Below, piece by piece: positions 8,121-13,863 of a stretch of 13,989 nucleotides of DNA. A program made the translations under genes and the position numbers. The DNA is from CAVTZP01 sp964456815 (GTDB lineage Bacteria; Chloroflexota; Dehalococcoidia; Dehalococcoidales; BS750m-G39). Under the pieces are notes generated by a model. The model searched no databases and was not told the origin of the DNA. It worked only from the letters and a program-made list of their open reading frames with translations. Within the stretch, counting starts at the first letter, position 1. Every line of letters starts with the position of its first letter. The stretch covers positions 1 through 13,989 of the forward strand of contig CAYWCO010000021.1 of assembly GCA_964456815.1 (NCBI GenBank). The letters are read 5' to 3'.

Positions 8121-8149
8121 AGTATATCTTTAAAGAGGTTTTTTATCTA
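8121..8149 (-). promoter_or_regulatory. Candidate uvrB promoter (leaderless)
   Basis: On the minus strand TAGATA (8144-8149, 4/6 to TTGACA) and TATACT (8121-8126, 5/6 to TATAAT) are 17 nt apart. Only 6 nt separate the -10 box from the uvrB ATG at 8114, so transcription would start at or within a base of the start codon. This agrees with the lack of a ribosome binding site. The -35 box overlaps the terminal TA of the neighbouring repeat element. No LexA-like operator was noticed. Confidence 0.5.
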
Positions 8150-8225
8150 CCTCACCCCCTTAGTCCCCCTCTCCTTCAAAGGAGAGGGGGAGGGAAAGAA
8201 AAAGAGAGGCTTCGCCTCTCTTAGA
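8148..8225 (+). repeat. MITE-like repeat element, copy 2 (right end decayed)
   Basis: The copy begins TACCTCACCCCC at 8148. Hairpin 1 has an 11-bp stem (8165-8175 with 8180-8190). Hairpin 2 has a 9-bp stem (8202-8210 with 8214-8222, TTC loop). After 8222 the sequence parallels copy 3 for a few bases (TTAGAC) and then loses the GGGGTGGGG terminal repeat. The element fills the space between the divergent uvrB and dodecin promoters. Confidence 0.8.
8199..8222 (-). terminator. Intrinsic-terminator-like hairpin inside repeat copy 2
   Basis: On the minus strand a 9-bp stem (AAGAGAGGC / GCCTCTCTT, 3-nt loop) runs into TTTTT (8199-8203), then C and TTT. It has the form of a rho-independent terminator. 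No minus-strand gene ends just upstream of it, so its effect would be to shield the uvrB promoter from read-through. Confidence 0.4.
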
Positions 8226-8237
8226 CACTCTGCACTA

Positions 8238-8266
8238 TTGACATATGAAGGTTAGTTATGTAGACT
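8238..8266 (+). promoter_or_regulatory. Strong sigma70-type promoter for dodecin
   Basis: A perfect TTGACA (8238-8243) is followed after exactly 17 nt by TAGACT (8261-8266, 4/6 to TATAAT). Transcription should start near 8273. The leader of about 28 nt contains the GGAGG ribosome binding site (8290-8294) of the dodecin gene. The -35 box lies about 13 bp beyond the decayed right end of repeat copy 2. Confidence 0.65.
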
Positions 8267-8300
8267 ATGGCAAATTTAGTTGAAGGAACGGAGGAAAAAA

Positions 8301-8513
8301 ATGCCCAATAGTGTTTACAAGTTTATCACACTTGTAGGGACCAGCACCGAGTCGTGGGAGAAGGCAGCCACAACCGCCGTGGAGCAGGCATCAAAGACAC
8401 TGCGCGACCTTCGCATTGCCGAGGTTGAGGAATTTGATTTGCAGCTTGAGGACGGTAAGGTCCGCGCCTTTCGGGCGAAGGTGAAGCTCTCCTTCAAGTA
8501 CGAAGGTAGTTAA
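8301..8513 (+). CDS. Dodecin family protein
   Basis: Dodecins are small proteins that assemble into hollow dodecamers and store or buffer flavins in the cytoplasm. The product is 70 residues, the normal size. It has the family pattern of VYKFITLVGTS (5-15), one amphipathic helix (about 17-36) and two antiparallel strands (about 40-66). The start is the ATG at 8301 because GGAGG (8290-8294) lies 6 nt upstream. A longer reading from a TTG at 8280 would bury that site. The position after the helix (DLRIAEVEE, 37-45) has Ile/Ala where flavin-binding dodecins I know carry the stacking Trp, and there is no Trp there. Flavin binding is therefore uncertain and another ligand is possible. The gene is monocistronic, divergent from uvrB and convergent with the HEPN gene. 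Confidence 0.88.
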   Translation: MPNSVYKFITLVGTSTESWEKAATTAVEQASKTLRDLRIAEVEEFDLQLEDGKVRAFRAKVKLSFKYEGS

Positions 8514-8522
8514 GCAATATTG

Positions 8523-8625
8523 TAACCTCACCCCCTGTGTCCCCCTCTCCTTAAAAGGAGAGGGGGAGGGGTTAAAAAAGAGAGCGCGAGGCTCTCTTAG
8601 ACTCTCTTGCTTTGGGGTGGGGTTA
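8523..8625 (+). repeat. MITE-like repeat element, copy 3 (intact terminal inverted repeats)
   Basis: This 103-bp copy has both ends. It starts with TAACCTCACCCC (8523-8534) and ends with GGGGTGGGGTTA (8614-8625), inverted repeats matching at 11 of 12 positions and beginning and ending in TA. It contains hairpin 1 (12-bp stem, 8541-8552 with 8555-8566) and hairpin 2 (8-bp stem, 8578-8585 with 8591-8598). The TA ends and lack of coding capacity fit a miniature element moved by a TA-targeting (IS630/Tc1-type) transposase. That is an inference, and no transposase is present here. Confidence 0.8.
8574..8598 (-). terminator. Rho-independent terminator for the HEPN gene, supplied by repeat copy 3
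   Basis: On the minus strand the stem AAGAGAGC / GCTCTCTT (8578-8598, 5-nt loop) runs directly into six T residues (8574-8579). It lies about 40 nt past the stop of the HEPN gene and is the only visible terminator for the minus-strand run that ends there. Confidence 0.55.
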
Positions 8626-8636
8626 TAAAATTATGA

Positions 8637-9596
8637 TCATTCAGTGTCGAGGAGATCACCGTTTTCCAAAATATTTTCATCAAGAATTGCAAGTTTCTTG
8701 TCTTTACCTTTTTCGAGGTCGTCTAACGGATATCTTAGAGATAACGCAAGAAATTTCCGAATAGACTGGCGGAGGTATTCCTCGGTTTTAGGGGTAATCT
8801 CCTTCAATTCACGCCTTTTTACCTGATTACTACCGTGCACGATGTTGCCCCTTAGGTTATATGCTCTCTTCATATTGCTAAAAATGACTTCCCTTTCGCC
8901 TTTATCCTTTTCTAATAGGGAGGCAGTTCTTAAAGCTAACTTGTATCCAAGTTCCTTGTTGTCTCCTATGTACAAAGACTCAAAAGCTATCATCTGGTCA
9001 ATTAGCTTATCATTACTATCGCCATCTACGTAGCTTGAGTGAAATCTACCTATGGCAATATCTAGATCGTGCTTATTTTCACGATATTTACTTATTTTTT
9101 CAAATAAATTACCAACAACGGGTATATCTGCTTCTGCCAGCTTATAGTCTTCTTCCCCAACATAGTATGTGTCATATTGCCCGCATAAATAATTAGAAAC
9201 ACTAATACCGACGGTATTCGAACTAGGCGAATAAAGAGAAAATGCCCTGGGTATTATTAAACCACTGTGACATAGGCGAAAAGCAGTAAAGAGATTTACG
9301 AAGAAACTAGTTATTTTAAAAAGGTCATCCGTGGTATTTCTGAGATTTTTATGTTGCGGGGCTACTTGGCTATGGGGAACCATGAGTATCCACTTAGTTG
9401 CGTATGCACGACGCAGCTGCAGCGCAGATTTCCCCTCCTTAGTTTTTACAAATTCTTTAATAACAGGACTAGCTTCTGGGTCTCTATAATCTTCTATCCT
9501 ACATTCCCCAAATACTTGAATTTGCTTTTTATCACTCTCAAAATAAAACAAAGGGCAGAGCCAGTATCCAATAGGGTCATAATTGTTGGCATCCAT
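8637..9596 (-). CDS. HEPN-domain protein, ApeA-like (putative abortive-infection ribonuclease)
   Basis: The 319-residue product has an uncharacterised N-terminal part (1-180). It is followed by an all-helical C-terminal domain with LIDQMIAFESLYIG, ELGYKLALRTASLL and the RGNIVH sequence (R249, H254). That is the RxxxxH motif of HEPN ribonucleases, and the pattern resembles the ApeA-like HEPN group. Many such proteins are RNases in phage-defence or toxin-antitoxin systems. That role is inferred from the family, not shown here. Base composition sets it apart: sampled stretches are about 27-37% GC against well over 50% in the flanks, suggesting transfer. The ATG at 9596 is preferred over an in-frame TTG at 9605, though neither has ideal ribosome-site spacing (GAGGG at 9609-9613). 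It follows the PPC gene closely on the same strand. Confidence 0.8.
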   Translation of the reverse strand: MDANNYDPIGYWLCPLFYFESDKKQIQVFGECRIEDYRDPEASPVIKEFVKTKEGKSALQLRRAYATKWILMVPHSQVAPQHKNLRNTTDDLFKITSFFVNLFTAFRLCHSGLIIPRAFSLYSPSSNTVGISVSNYLCGQYDTYYVGEEDYKLAEADIPVVGNLFEKISKYRENKHDLDIAIGRFHSSYVDGDSNDKLIDQMIAFESLYIGDNKELGYKLALRTASLLEKDKGEREVIFSNMKRAYNLRGNIVHGSNQVKRRELKEITPKTEEYLRQSIRKFLALSLRYPLDDLEKGKDKKLAILDENILENGDLLDTE

Positions 9597-9611
9597 CTGT
9601 GTCAAATTCCC

Positions 9612-10052
9612 TCAAACCTCCATCAAATCAAACCCGCTCGCTTTATCGGGGAGGCGGGCGGCTTTGGCGCCCAGAATCTCGTAGATGATGGCTTCCCCCA
9701 CCAGCCAGGTCTTGACGCCGGGGCGGAGGCAGCCGGTGAGGGTCTGACCGGAGCGTCCCAGGGCGGCGTGGATATGGAGGACGGGCTTGCCGTCTTTATC
9801 GGGGGCGATTATGCCCACCCCCACCACCTCGTGGGCGCCGTCAACGGGGAGGAGCATGGGTTCGGGGGGCATTTCCTCTGAATCACGGGGGCCGACGACA
9901 ACCTCGCCGCTGCCGATTCCACCCACCAGGATAACCTGCCCTACCGATATTCCCTTCTCCGCAGCAAAAAGCTCAATGCAGCCAGGCACGACGTCGCCGT
10001 CCTCAAGCCGCACCACAAACACCCGCCCGATGCGTCCCTCACTTGCCTTCAT
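9612..10052 (-). CDS. PPC/DUF296 domain protein (PD1-like)
   Basis: The whole protein is one PPC (plant and prokaryote conserved) domain, normally a trimer. Bacterial members are often called PD1-like DNA-binding proteins, although their role is poorly known. Recognisable parts are RIGRVFVVRLEDGDVV near the N-terminus, VGGIGSGEVVVG, and HIHAALGRSGQTLTGCLRPG (H93, H95). Many bacterial homologues have a third His in a GGHL motif, but this one has Cys (C108). The ATG at 10052 gives 146 residues and starts where the domain starts. A TTG at 10073 would add seven residues, but GGGGA lies just 4 nt before the ATG. The start overlaps the end of the upstream TPR gene by 14 nt, implying translational coupling. 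The HEPN gene follows within 15 nt. Confidence 0.82.
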   Translation of the reverse strand: MKASEGRIGRVFVVRLEDGDVVPGCIELFAAEKGISVGQVILVGGIGSGEVVVGPRDSEEMPPEPMLLPVDGAHEVVGVGIIAPDKDGKPVLHIHAALGRSGQTLTGCLRPGVKTWLVGEAIIYEILGAKAARLPDKASGFDLMEV

Positions 10053-11550
10053 CACTTCCCCAAAAATAATCAAATACGGCTAGTTTCTTGAAGCGGACAT
10101 CATCCCGGATATTATTGAAGTCTTCGTCTGTCTTCGCCATCTGGCGATATTTCTCATTCTTTTCAATAGCCTTCCCCAGATAAGTAAGCGCGTCCCTGGT
10201 CTTCCGCCGCAGCGAGAAAAGACAGGCGAGATTGTAGAGGGTGGCGGGGTCATCGGGTCTAAGTTCCAGAGAGCGAATGCAGTCGGCTAGTGCCTCGTTA
10301 TGCCTCCCCAGCTTGGCATAGGTGATGCCCCGGTCGTAGAGGGTGGTGGGGTAGTCAGGTCTTAGTTCCAGGGAGTGGTTGTAGTCGACTAATGCTTCCT
10401 CATGCCTCCCCAGCTTGGCATAGATAGTACCCCGATTGCAGAGGGTGGTCGGGTGGTCGGGTCTTAGTTCCAGGGAGTGGTTGTAGTCAGCGAGCGCCTT
10501 GTCATACATTCCAAGTGCATCATAGGCAGTGCCACGATTGCAGAGGGTATCGGGGTGGTTGGGCCTATGCTCCAGGGAGTGGTTGTAATCAGCCAGCGCT
10601 TCCTCATGCCTCCCCAGCTCATCATAGACACTCCCCCGACTGTAGAGGGTAGCCGGGTAGTCGGGTTTCAGCTCCAGGGAGCGGTTATAGTCAGCGAGCG
10701 CCTCTTCATACCCCCCCAGCTTATAATAGGTAGTGCCACGATTGTAGAGGGTGGTCGGGTCGTCGGGGCTCAAATCCAGAGACCAGTTATAGGCAGCAAG
10801 GGCTTCGTTATGCCTCCCCTGATTGTAATAAAAGTTACCCCGCAGGAAGGCAGTCCTGGCGTCCGTGGTGAAACCCAGCTTGGCCAGGTCACCCAGCTTC
10901 TCATCCAGTTCCTTAAGCCTTTCGCTGAGTTCAGCAGGCATGTCTTTCTTCTCGTCCCTCAGCGATATCGTCTCCAGCTTCGCCTGCCTTATAACCTCTC
11001 CAAACTCCTTGAATACACCAGCCCCCGTGTTTTTTAGTTCCTCGGCAAGCTGCGGCTGTATATTCTCCAGGTCTTCAACAGGTATGGACGGTGATAGCGG
11101 CGGGGGGAGTTTCCCCACCATCTTTCGCAACTGCTCTATTATGTCAAGGTACTCTCCAAAGGGTATGATTTCTATGGCTTTTACGTCTGAGGGTAGATTA
11201 AGCTGGAGTTCCTGGCCGTCTTTCAATAATATTATTGTCGGCTTACCCAGCGCCAGCATCATACCCAACTCCAGCAGAACATTGGAGTTATTCTGGGTTA
11301 TATCGGCTATACCATAGGCAGAGCTCTGGATTATCTCGCAGGTCTTGCAGGTGAAAGCATTTATCCCCTTCTCGTCTAAGGCACTCCTTATTTTGTACTG
11401 ATTTCCAATAGCCTCGGCGATAGCCTTTCTGCGGCGTTGCCTATCGTACTCCGGCTCTTCGGCTTCAGCCAGAAAAATGGTCTTCTCTTCTATCGTTATG
11501 CGCTTGCTGCAGGGGACACCCAGTAGCGGGCATCTTATAATCTGTCCCAT
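10039..11550 (-). CDS. TIR-like/deoxyribosyltransferase-like domain protein with C-terminal TPR array
   Basis: The 503-residue protein has two parts. The first (about 20-150) looks Rossmann-like. IFLAEAEE (25-32) is followed by SAYGIADITQNNSNVLLELG (77-96) and ALGKPTIILL (100-109), with D83, N90 and E94 in the arrangement of nucleoside 2-deoxyribosyltransferase-like and TIR-like enzymes. C7, C14, C68 and C71 could form a metal site. A Glu/Lys-rich helical linker spans about 155-230. The second part (about 232-468) holds six regular 34-residue TPRs and a seventh divergent one. A conserved cap follows (DEDFNNIRDDVRFKKLA, 475-491). TPRs bind protein partners. The architecture suggests a nucleotide-cleaving or nucleotide-sensing module with a partner-binding tail, which is an inference. 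It lies 17 nt after ruvA and overlaps the PPC gene by 14 nt. Confidence 0.82.
   Translation of the reverse strand: MGQIIRCPLLGVPCSKRITIEEKTIFLAEAEEPEYDRQRRRKAIAEAIGNQYKIRSALDEKGINAFTCKTCEIIQSSAYGIADITQNNSNVLLELGMMLALGKPTIILLKDGQELQLNLPSDVKAIEIIPFGEYLDIIEQLRKMVGKLPPPLSPSIPVEDLENIQPQLAEELKNTGAGVFKEFGEVIRQAKLETISLRDEKKDMPAELSERLKELDEKLGDLAKLGFTTDARTAFLRGNFYYNQGRHNEALAAYNWSLDLSPDDPTTLYNRGTTYYKLGGYEEALADYNRSLELKPDYPATLYSRGSVYDELGRHEEALADYNHSLEHRPNHPDTLCNRGTAYDALGMYDKALADYNHSLELRPDHPTTLCNRGTIYAKLGRHEEALVDYNHSLELRPDYPTTLYDRGITYAKLGRHNEALADCIRSLELRPDDPATLYNLACLFSLRRKTRDALTYLGKAIEKNEKYRQMAKTDEDFNNIRDDVRFKKLAVFDYFWGSDEGK
10249..10758 (-). repeat. Five near-identical 102-bp coding repeats (TPR array)
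   Basis: Residues 265-434 of the TPR protein are five consecutive 34-residue units with the frame PxTLxxRGxxYxxLG followed by EALADYNxSLELRPD. The nucleotide sequence is also strongly repeated, with blocks such as GAGGAAGCA-type codons and RPDxPTTL codons recurring at 102-bp steps. Such an array can gain or lose units by recombination. Confidence 0.8.
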
Positions 11551-11567
11551 AACCCACTTCCCAATGT

Positions 11568-12146
11568 TTACTTACCCCCGAAATATTGTAACGCCAGCTT
11601 AACCTTTTCCTCAAGGCTTAATTTCTGGTCCTGGGGGAGGGTGGCGATGGCGCGGGTGGCTTCCCTGACTGAGTAGCCAAGGGAGGTCAGGGCGGTTAAT
11701 ACATCGGCGTTTTCCTCGGCCAGCTCGGCGGGGGCTAGCCCGCCGGCAGCCAGCTTGCCCTTAAGCTCAAGGATGAGGCGGCTTGCCACCTTCTTGCCTA
11801 CCCCCGGTACCTCAGATAAAAGTTCAGCACTGCCACTGGCAATAGCCATGACCAGCTTTTCCGCACTCATCGCTGAGAGCATTGACAGGGCCAACTTTGG
11901 CCCCACCCCGGATACGGCAGTCACCATCTGAAATAGCGCCAATTCTTCAGCGGTGGCAAAGCCGTAGAGGGTGGCGTTATCCTCCCTGAGGTGGAAATGG
12001 GTATATAGCTCCACCTCCTCACCAACGGCGCCCAGCGTGCTCAGGGTAGAGGTAGGCATATATACCTGAAAGCTTATGCCACCAACATTGATGATTGCCC
12101 AGTTGCTACCTATCGTCTGTAGTTTGCCCTGAAGACCAGCTATCAT
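11568..12146 (-). CDS. ruvA: Holliday junction branch migration complex subunit RuvA
   Basis: RuvA binds four-way DNA junctions as a tetramer and loads the RuvB motor. The OB-fold domain covers about 1-62, beginning with the expected MIAGLQGKL. Two helix-hairpin-helix motifs follow, with GVGPKLA (80-86) and GVGKKVA (115-121). A flexible linker (about 133-147) leads to the C-terminal RuvB-binding domain (about 148-190, ending LALQYFGG). The length of 192 is normal. The start codon lies inside the 3' end of ruvC, a 41-nt overlap, so translation is probably coupled. ruvB is not in this window. Confidence 0.95.
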   Translation of the reverse strand: MIAGLQGKLQTIGSNWAIINVGGISFQVYMPTSTLSTLGAVGEEVELYTHFHLREDNATLYGFATAEELALFQMVTAVSGVGPKLALSMLSAMSAEKLVMAIASGSAELLSEVPGVGKKVASRLILELKGKLAAGGLAPAELAEENADVLTALTSLGYSVREATRAIATLPQDQKLSLEEKVKLALQYFGGK

Positions 12147-12645
12147 TTTCCCTCAGCTTAACCAGCAGGCTATCTAAATGCGTTTCCCGCAGGTGACAGA
12201 GGGCTACCGCCAGGGCATCAGCGGCATCGTTTGGCTGGGGGACGTGGGGTAAACCAAGCTGGAGCTTGACCATCTCCTGGACCTGCTCCTTGGAGCTACC
12301 CCCGTAGTTGGTAACCCTCTGCTTTACCTGGGCTGGGGTGTACTCATAGGTTGGGATTCCCTTACTTGCTGCTGCCAGAATAGCTATTGCCTGAGCCATG
12401 CCTACCGCCAGCGTCGATTTCACGTTCTTGGACATAAACGGCTGCTCTACGGCTACGACATCAGGCTTATATTGTGAAATAATTTCCAAAAGCCTCTGGT
12501 GAAGGTAATTTAAGCGCTCCCCGATTGTGGAGGACGGAGGAGTATTCAGGGCGCTACAATCAACCATGGTCGCCTCGTCACCCTTAGCCTCAATAATACC
12601 ATAGCCCATGGTTATTGTGCCCGGGTCAATACCTAAGATTCTCAT
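12106..12645 (-). CDS. ruvC: Crossover junction endodeoxyribonuclease RuvC
   Basis: RuvC cleaves Holliday junctions symmetrically after RuvAB branch migration. The RNase H-like active site is complete: D7 in GIDPGT, E67 in VAVEQPF, and D140 and D143 in NDAADA. The length of 179 is slightly above the usual 160-175. The extra residues are a polar tail (about 166-179) lying in the overlap with ruvA. The start is the ATG at 12645, which overlaps the stop of the upstream yebC gene as ATGA, a classic coupling arrangement. Confidence 0.95.
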   Translation of the reverse strand: MRILGIDPGTITMGYGIIEAKGDEATMVDCSALNTPPSSTIGERLNYLHQRLLEIISQYKPDVVAVEQPFMSKNVKSTLAVGMAQAIAILAAASKGIPTYEYTPAQVKQRVTNYGGSSKEQVQEMVKLQLGLPHVPQPNDAADALAVALCHLRETHLDSLLVKLRENDSWSSGQTTDDR

Positions 12646-13406
12646 CGGGTTGGGCTCAACGACTGGTATTTCTCCAGAATAGAGTCGGGGAAATCAGCAT
12701 TGCTGGAGACGTACTGCACCTCGTCCAGCTCCTCCAGCTTATCCAGCAGCCTCAGTGTTTGCATGGCCGCCTTCTCCTCAAGCTGGACGACGGTCTTGGG
12801 CACCATGGATAGCTCAGCTGAGGCGATGGGTATCTTCTTCTGCTTCAGTGCCTCCCTGACCTTTTCCAGCTCCTCGGGCTTAGTATAAATCTCTATATAG
12901 TTATTCTCAATCTTGACATCCTCGGCACCGGCGTCAATAGCCTTCAGGGCTAGCTCCTCGGCACCCTGGGCATCAACCTCCACCGTAACAACCCCTCGAT
13001 TGTCAAAGAGCCAGGCGACACAGCCGCTCTCCCCCAGGTTACCGCCGTGGCGGGTGAATATATTTCTTACATCCTGCAGGGTCCGGTTACGATTGTCACT
13101 GAGAGCCGTTACCAGAACCGCCACCCCGCTGGGCCCGTAACCCTCAAGCACCATGTCCGCCAGGCTGGCTCCCTCCGCCTGCCCGCTGCCCCGCTTAATT
13201 GCCCTATCTATATTCTCCAGGGGCATGTTACTATCGCGGGCTTTCTGTACTACCAGCCTCAGCCTGAAGTTTGCCTCGGGGTTAGTTCCCCCCTCCCGCA
13301 CGGCGATAATAATCTCGCGGGCGAGCTTGGTAAAGAGCTGCCCCCGCCTGGCATCAGCCACCCCTTTTTGCCGCTTTATCTGCGACCACTTAGAATGCCC
13401 GGACAT
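12642..13406 (-). CDS. yebC: YebC/PmpR family transcriptional or translational regulator
   Basis: The protein begins MSGHSKWSQIKRQKG, the hallmark of the family. It keeps the full three-domain length (254 residues, usual about 240-250) with GYGPSGVAVLVTALSDNRNRT at about 108-128. Family members have been described as DNA-binding regulators, including of the ruvC promoter in some bacteria. More recent work describes them as factors that relieve ribosome stalling at proline runs. Which role applies here cannot be read from the sequence. GAGG lies 4 nt before the ATG at 13406. It overlaps ruvC by 4 nt, and the yebC-ruvC-ruvA order is common in bacteria. Confidence 0.95.
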   Translation of the reverse strand: MSGHSKWSQIKRQKGVADARRGQLFTKLAREIIIAVREGGTNPEANFRLRLVVQKARDSNMPLENIDRAIKRGSGQAEGASLADMVLEGYGPSGVAVLVTALSDNRNRTLQDVRNIFTRHGGNLGESGCVAWLFDNRGVVTVEVDAQGAEELALKAIDAGAEDVKIENNYIEIYTKPEELEKVREALKQKKIPIASAELSMVPKTVVQLEEKAAMQTLRLLDKLEELDEVQYVSSNADFPDSILEKYQSLSPTR

Positions 13407-13422
13407 AGTACCTCTTTCCTAG

Positions 13423-13431
13423 ATTCTAGCA
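13423..13431 (-). promoter_or_regulatory. Possible extended -10 promoter upstream of yebC
   Basis: On the minus strand TGC precedes TAGAAT, giving an extended -10 form (TGnTAGAAT, 5/6 in the hexamer). The transcript would start about 9 nt before the yebC ATG and include the GAGG ribosome site. No convincing -35 box is seen, and yebC could simply be read through from acpS, which ends 50 nt upstream. Confidence 0.3.
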
Positions 13432-13456
13432 CCTTAGTTGTCTGGGGTAAAGGGGT

Positions 13457-13819
13457 TTATTTTGTCTCGCCGGCAACGAGGGCGACGGCATATTCCTTGG
13501 AATGGGAGAGGCTGACGGCAAACCCGTCCAAGCCCAAGCCCTGAGCCTGGTTCTGCGTCCTGCCATAGAGATTGACCACCGGCTTGCCGCTGGGTTCGGA
13601 TAACACCTCAATCTCCTTAAGGCTGATGCTGGTTGATTTTCCCAGGGCTTTTATTACCGCCTCCTTGGCGGCAAAACGCGCCGCCAGCGATGACGGCTTT
13701 TTGTGGTAAAGCTCTAGCTCCGGGCCAGTATAAACCCGATGTAAAAAGCCCTCCCCCCAGCGGGCGATAGCCTTTTCAATGCGGAGGATTTCAACTATAT
13801 CTATACCAATGCAGTGCAT
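13457..13819 (-). CDS. acpS: Holo-[acyl-carrier-protein] synthase
   Basis: AcpS transfers 4'-phosphopantetheine from CoA to a serine of acyl carrier protein, activating it for fatty-acid synthesis. The start motif MHCIGIDIVEI carries the magnesium-binding Asp (D7). RFAAKEAVIKALG (48-60) carries the second ligand Glu (E53). The C-terminus has AVSLSHSKEYAVALV (101-115). With the ATG at 13819 the protein is 120 residues, the standard size. A longer reading from a TTG at 13855 is wrong, since that TTG is part of the -35 box of the promoter. There is no Shine-Dalgarno, consistent with a leaderless message. yebC follows after 50 nt. Confidence 0.95.
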   Translation of the reverse strand: MHCIGIDIVEILRIEKAIARWGEGFLHRVYTGPELELYHKKPSSLAARFAAKEAVIKALGKSTSISLKEIEVLSEPSGKPVVNLYGRTQNQAQGLGLDGFAVSLSHSKEYAVALVAGETK

Positions 13820-13826
13820 CGTCGGG

Positions 13827-13855
13827 ATTATAGTCCATTTCCGGGGTGCATTCAA
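13827..13855 (-). promoter_or_regulatory. Strong promoter for acpS (leaderless)
   Basis: On the minus strand TTGAAT (13850-13855) and a perfect TATAAT (13827-13832) are separated by exactly 17 nt. The -10 box ends 7 nt before the ATG at 13819, so transcription would begin at or one base before the start codon. It probably drives acpS and at least part of the yebC-ruvC-ruvA run. Confidence 0.7.
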
Positions 13856-13863
13856 GGTTAAGG

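Noticed and set aside
7578..8255. Plus-strand open frame of 225 codons antisense to the uvrB 5' end
   Set aside because: It is a shadow of a highly conserved uvrB frame and runs through the repeat and promoters.
8280..8300. Longer start (TTG at 8280) for dodecin
   Set aside because: The added residues are encoded by the GGAGG ribosome site region, and dodecins begin close to the first strand.
10477..11317. Plus-strand open frames opposite the TPR gene
   Set aside because: They are antisense images of the TPR repeats, with low-complexity periodic translations.
13420..13430. Short palindrome CTAGATTCTAG upstream of yebC
   Set aside because: With 5-bp arms it is too short to claim as an operator, and it overlaps the proposed extended -10 box by chance-level similarity.
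13820..13855. Extension of AcpS by 12 residues from a TTG at 13855
   Set aside because: The TTG belongs to the -35 hexamer, the -10 box lies inside the extension, and the family starts at MxxIGIDIVE.
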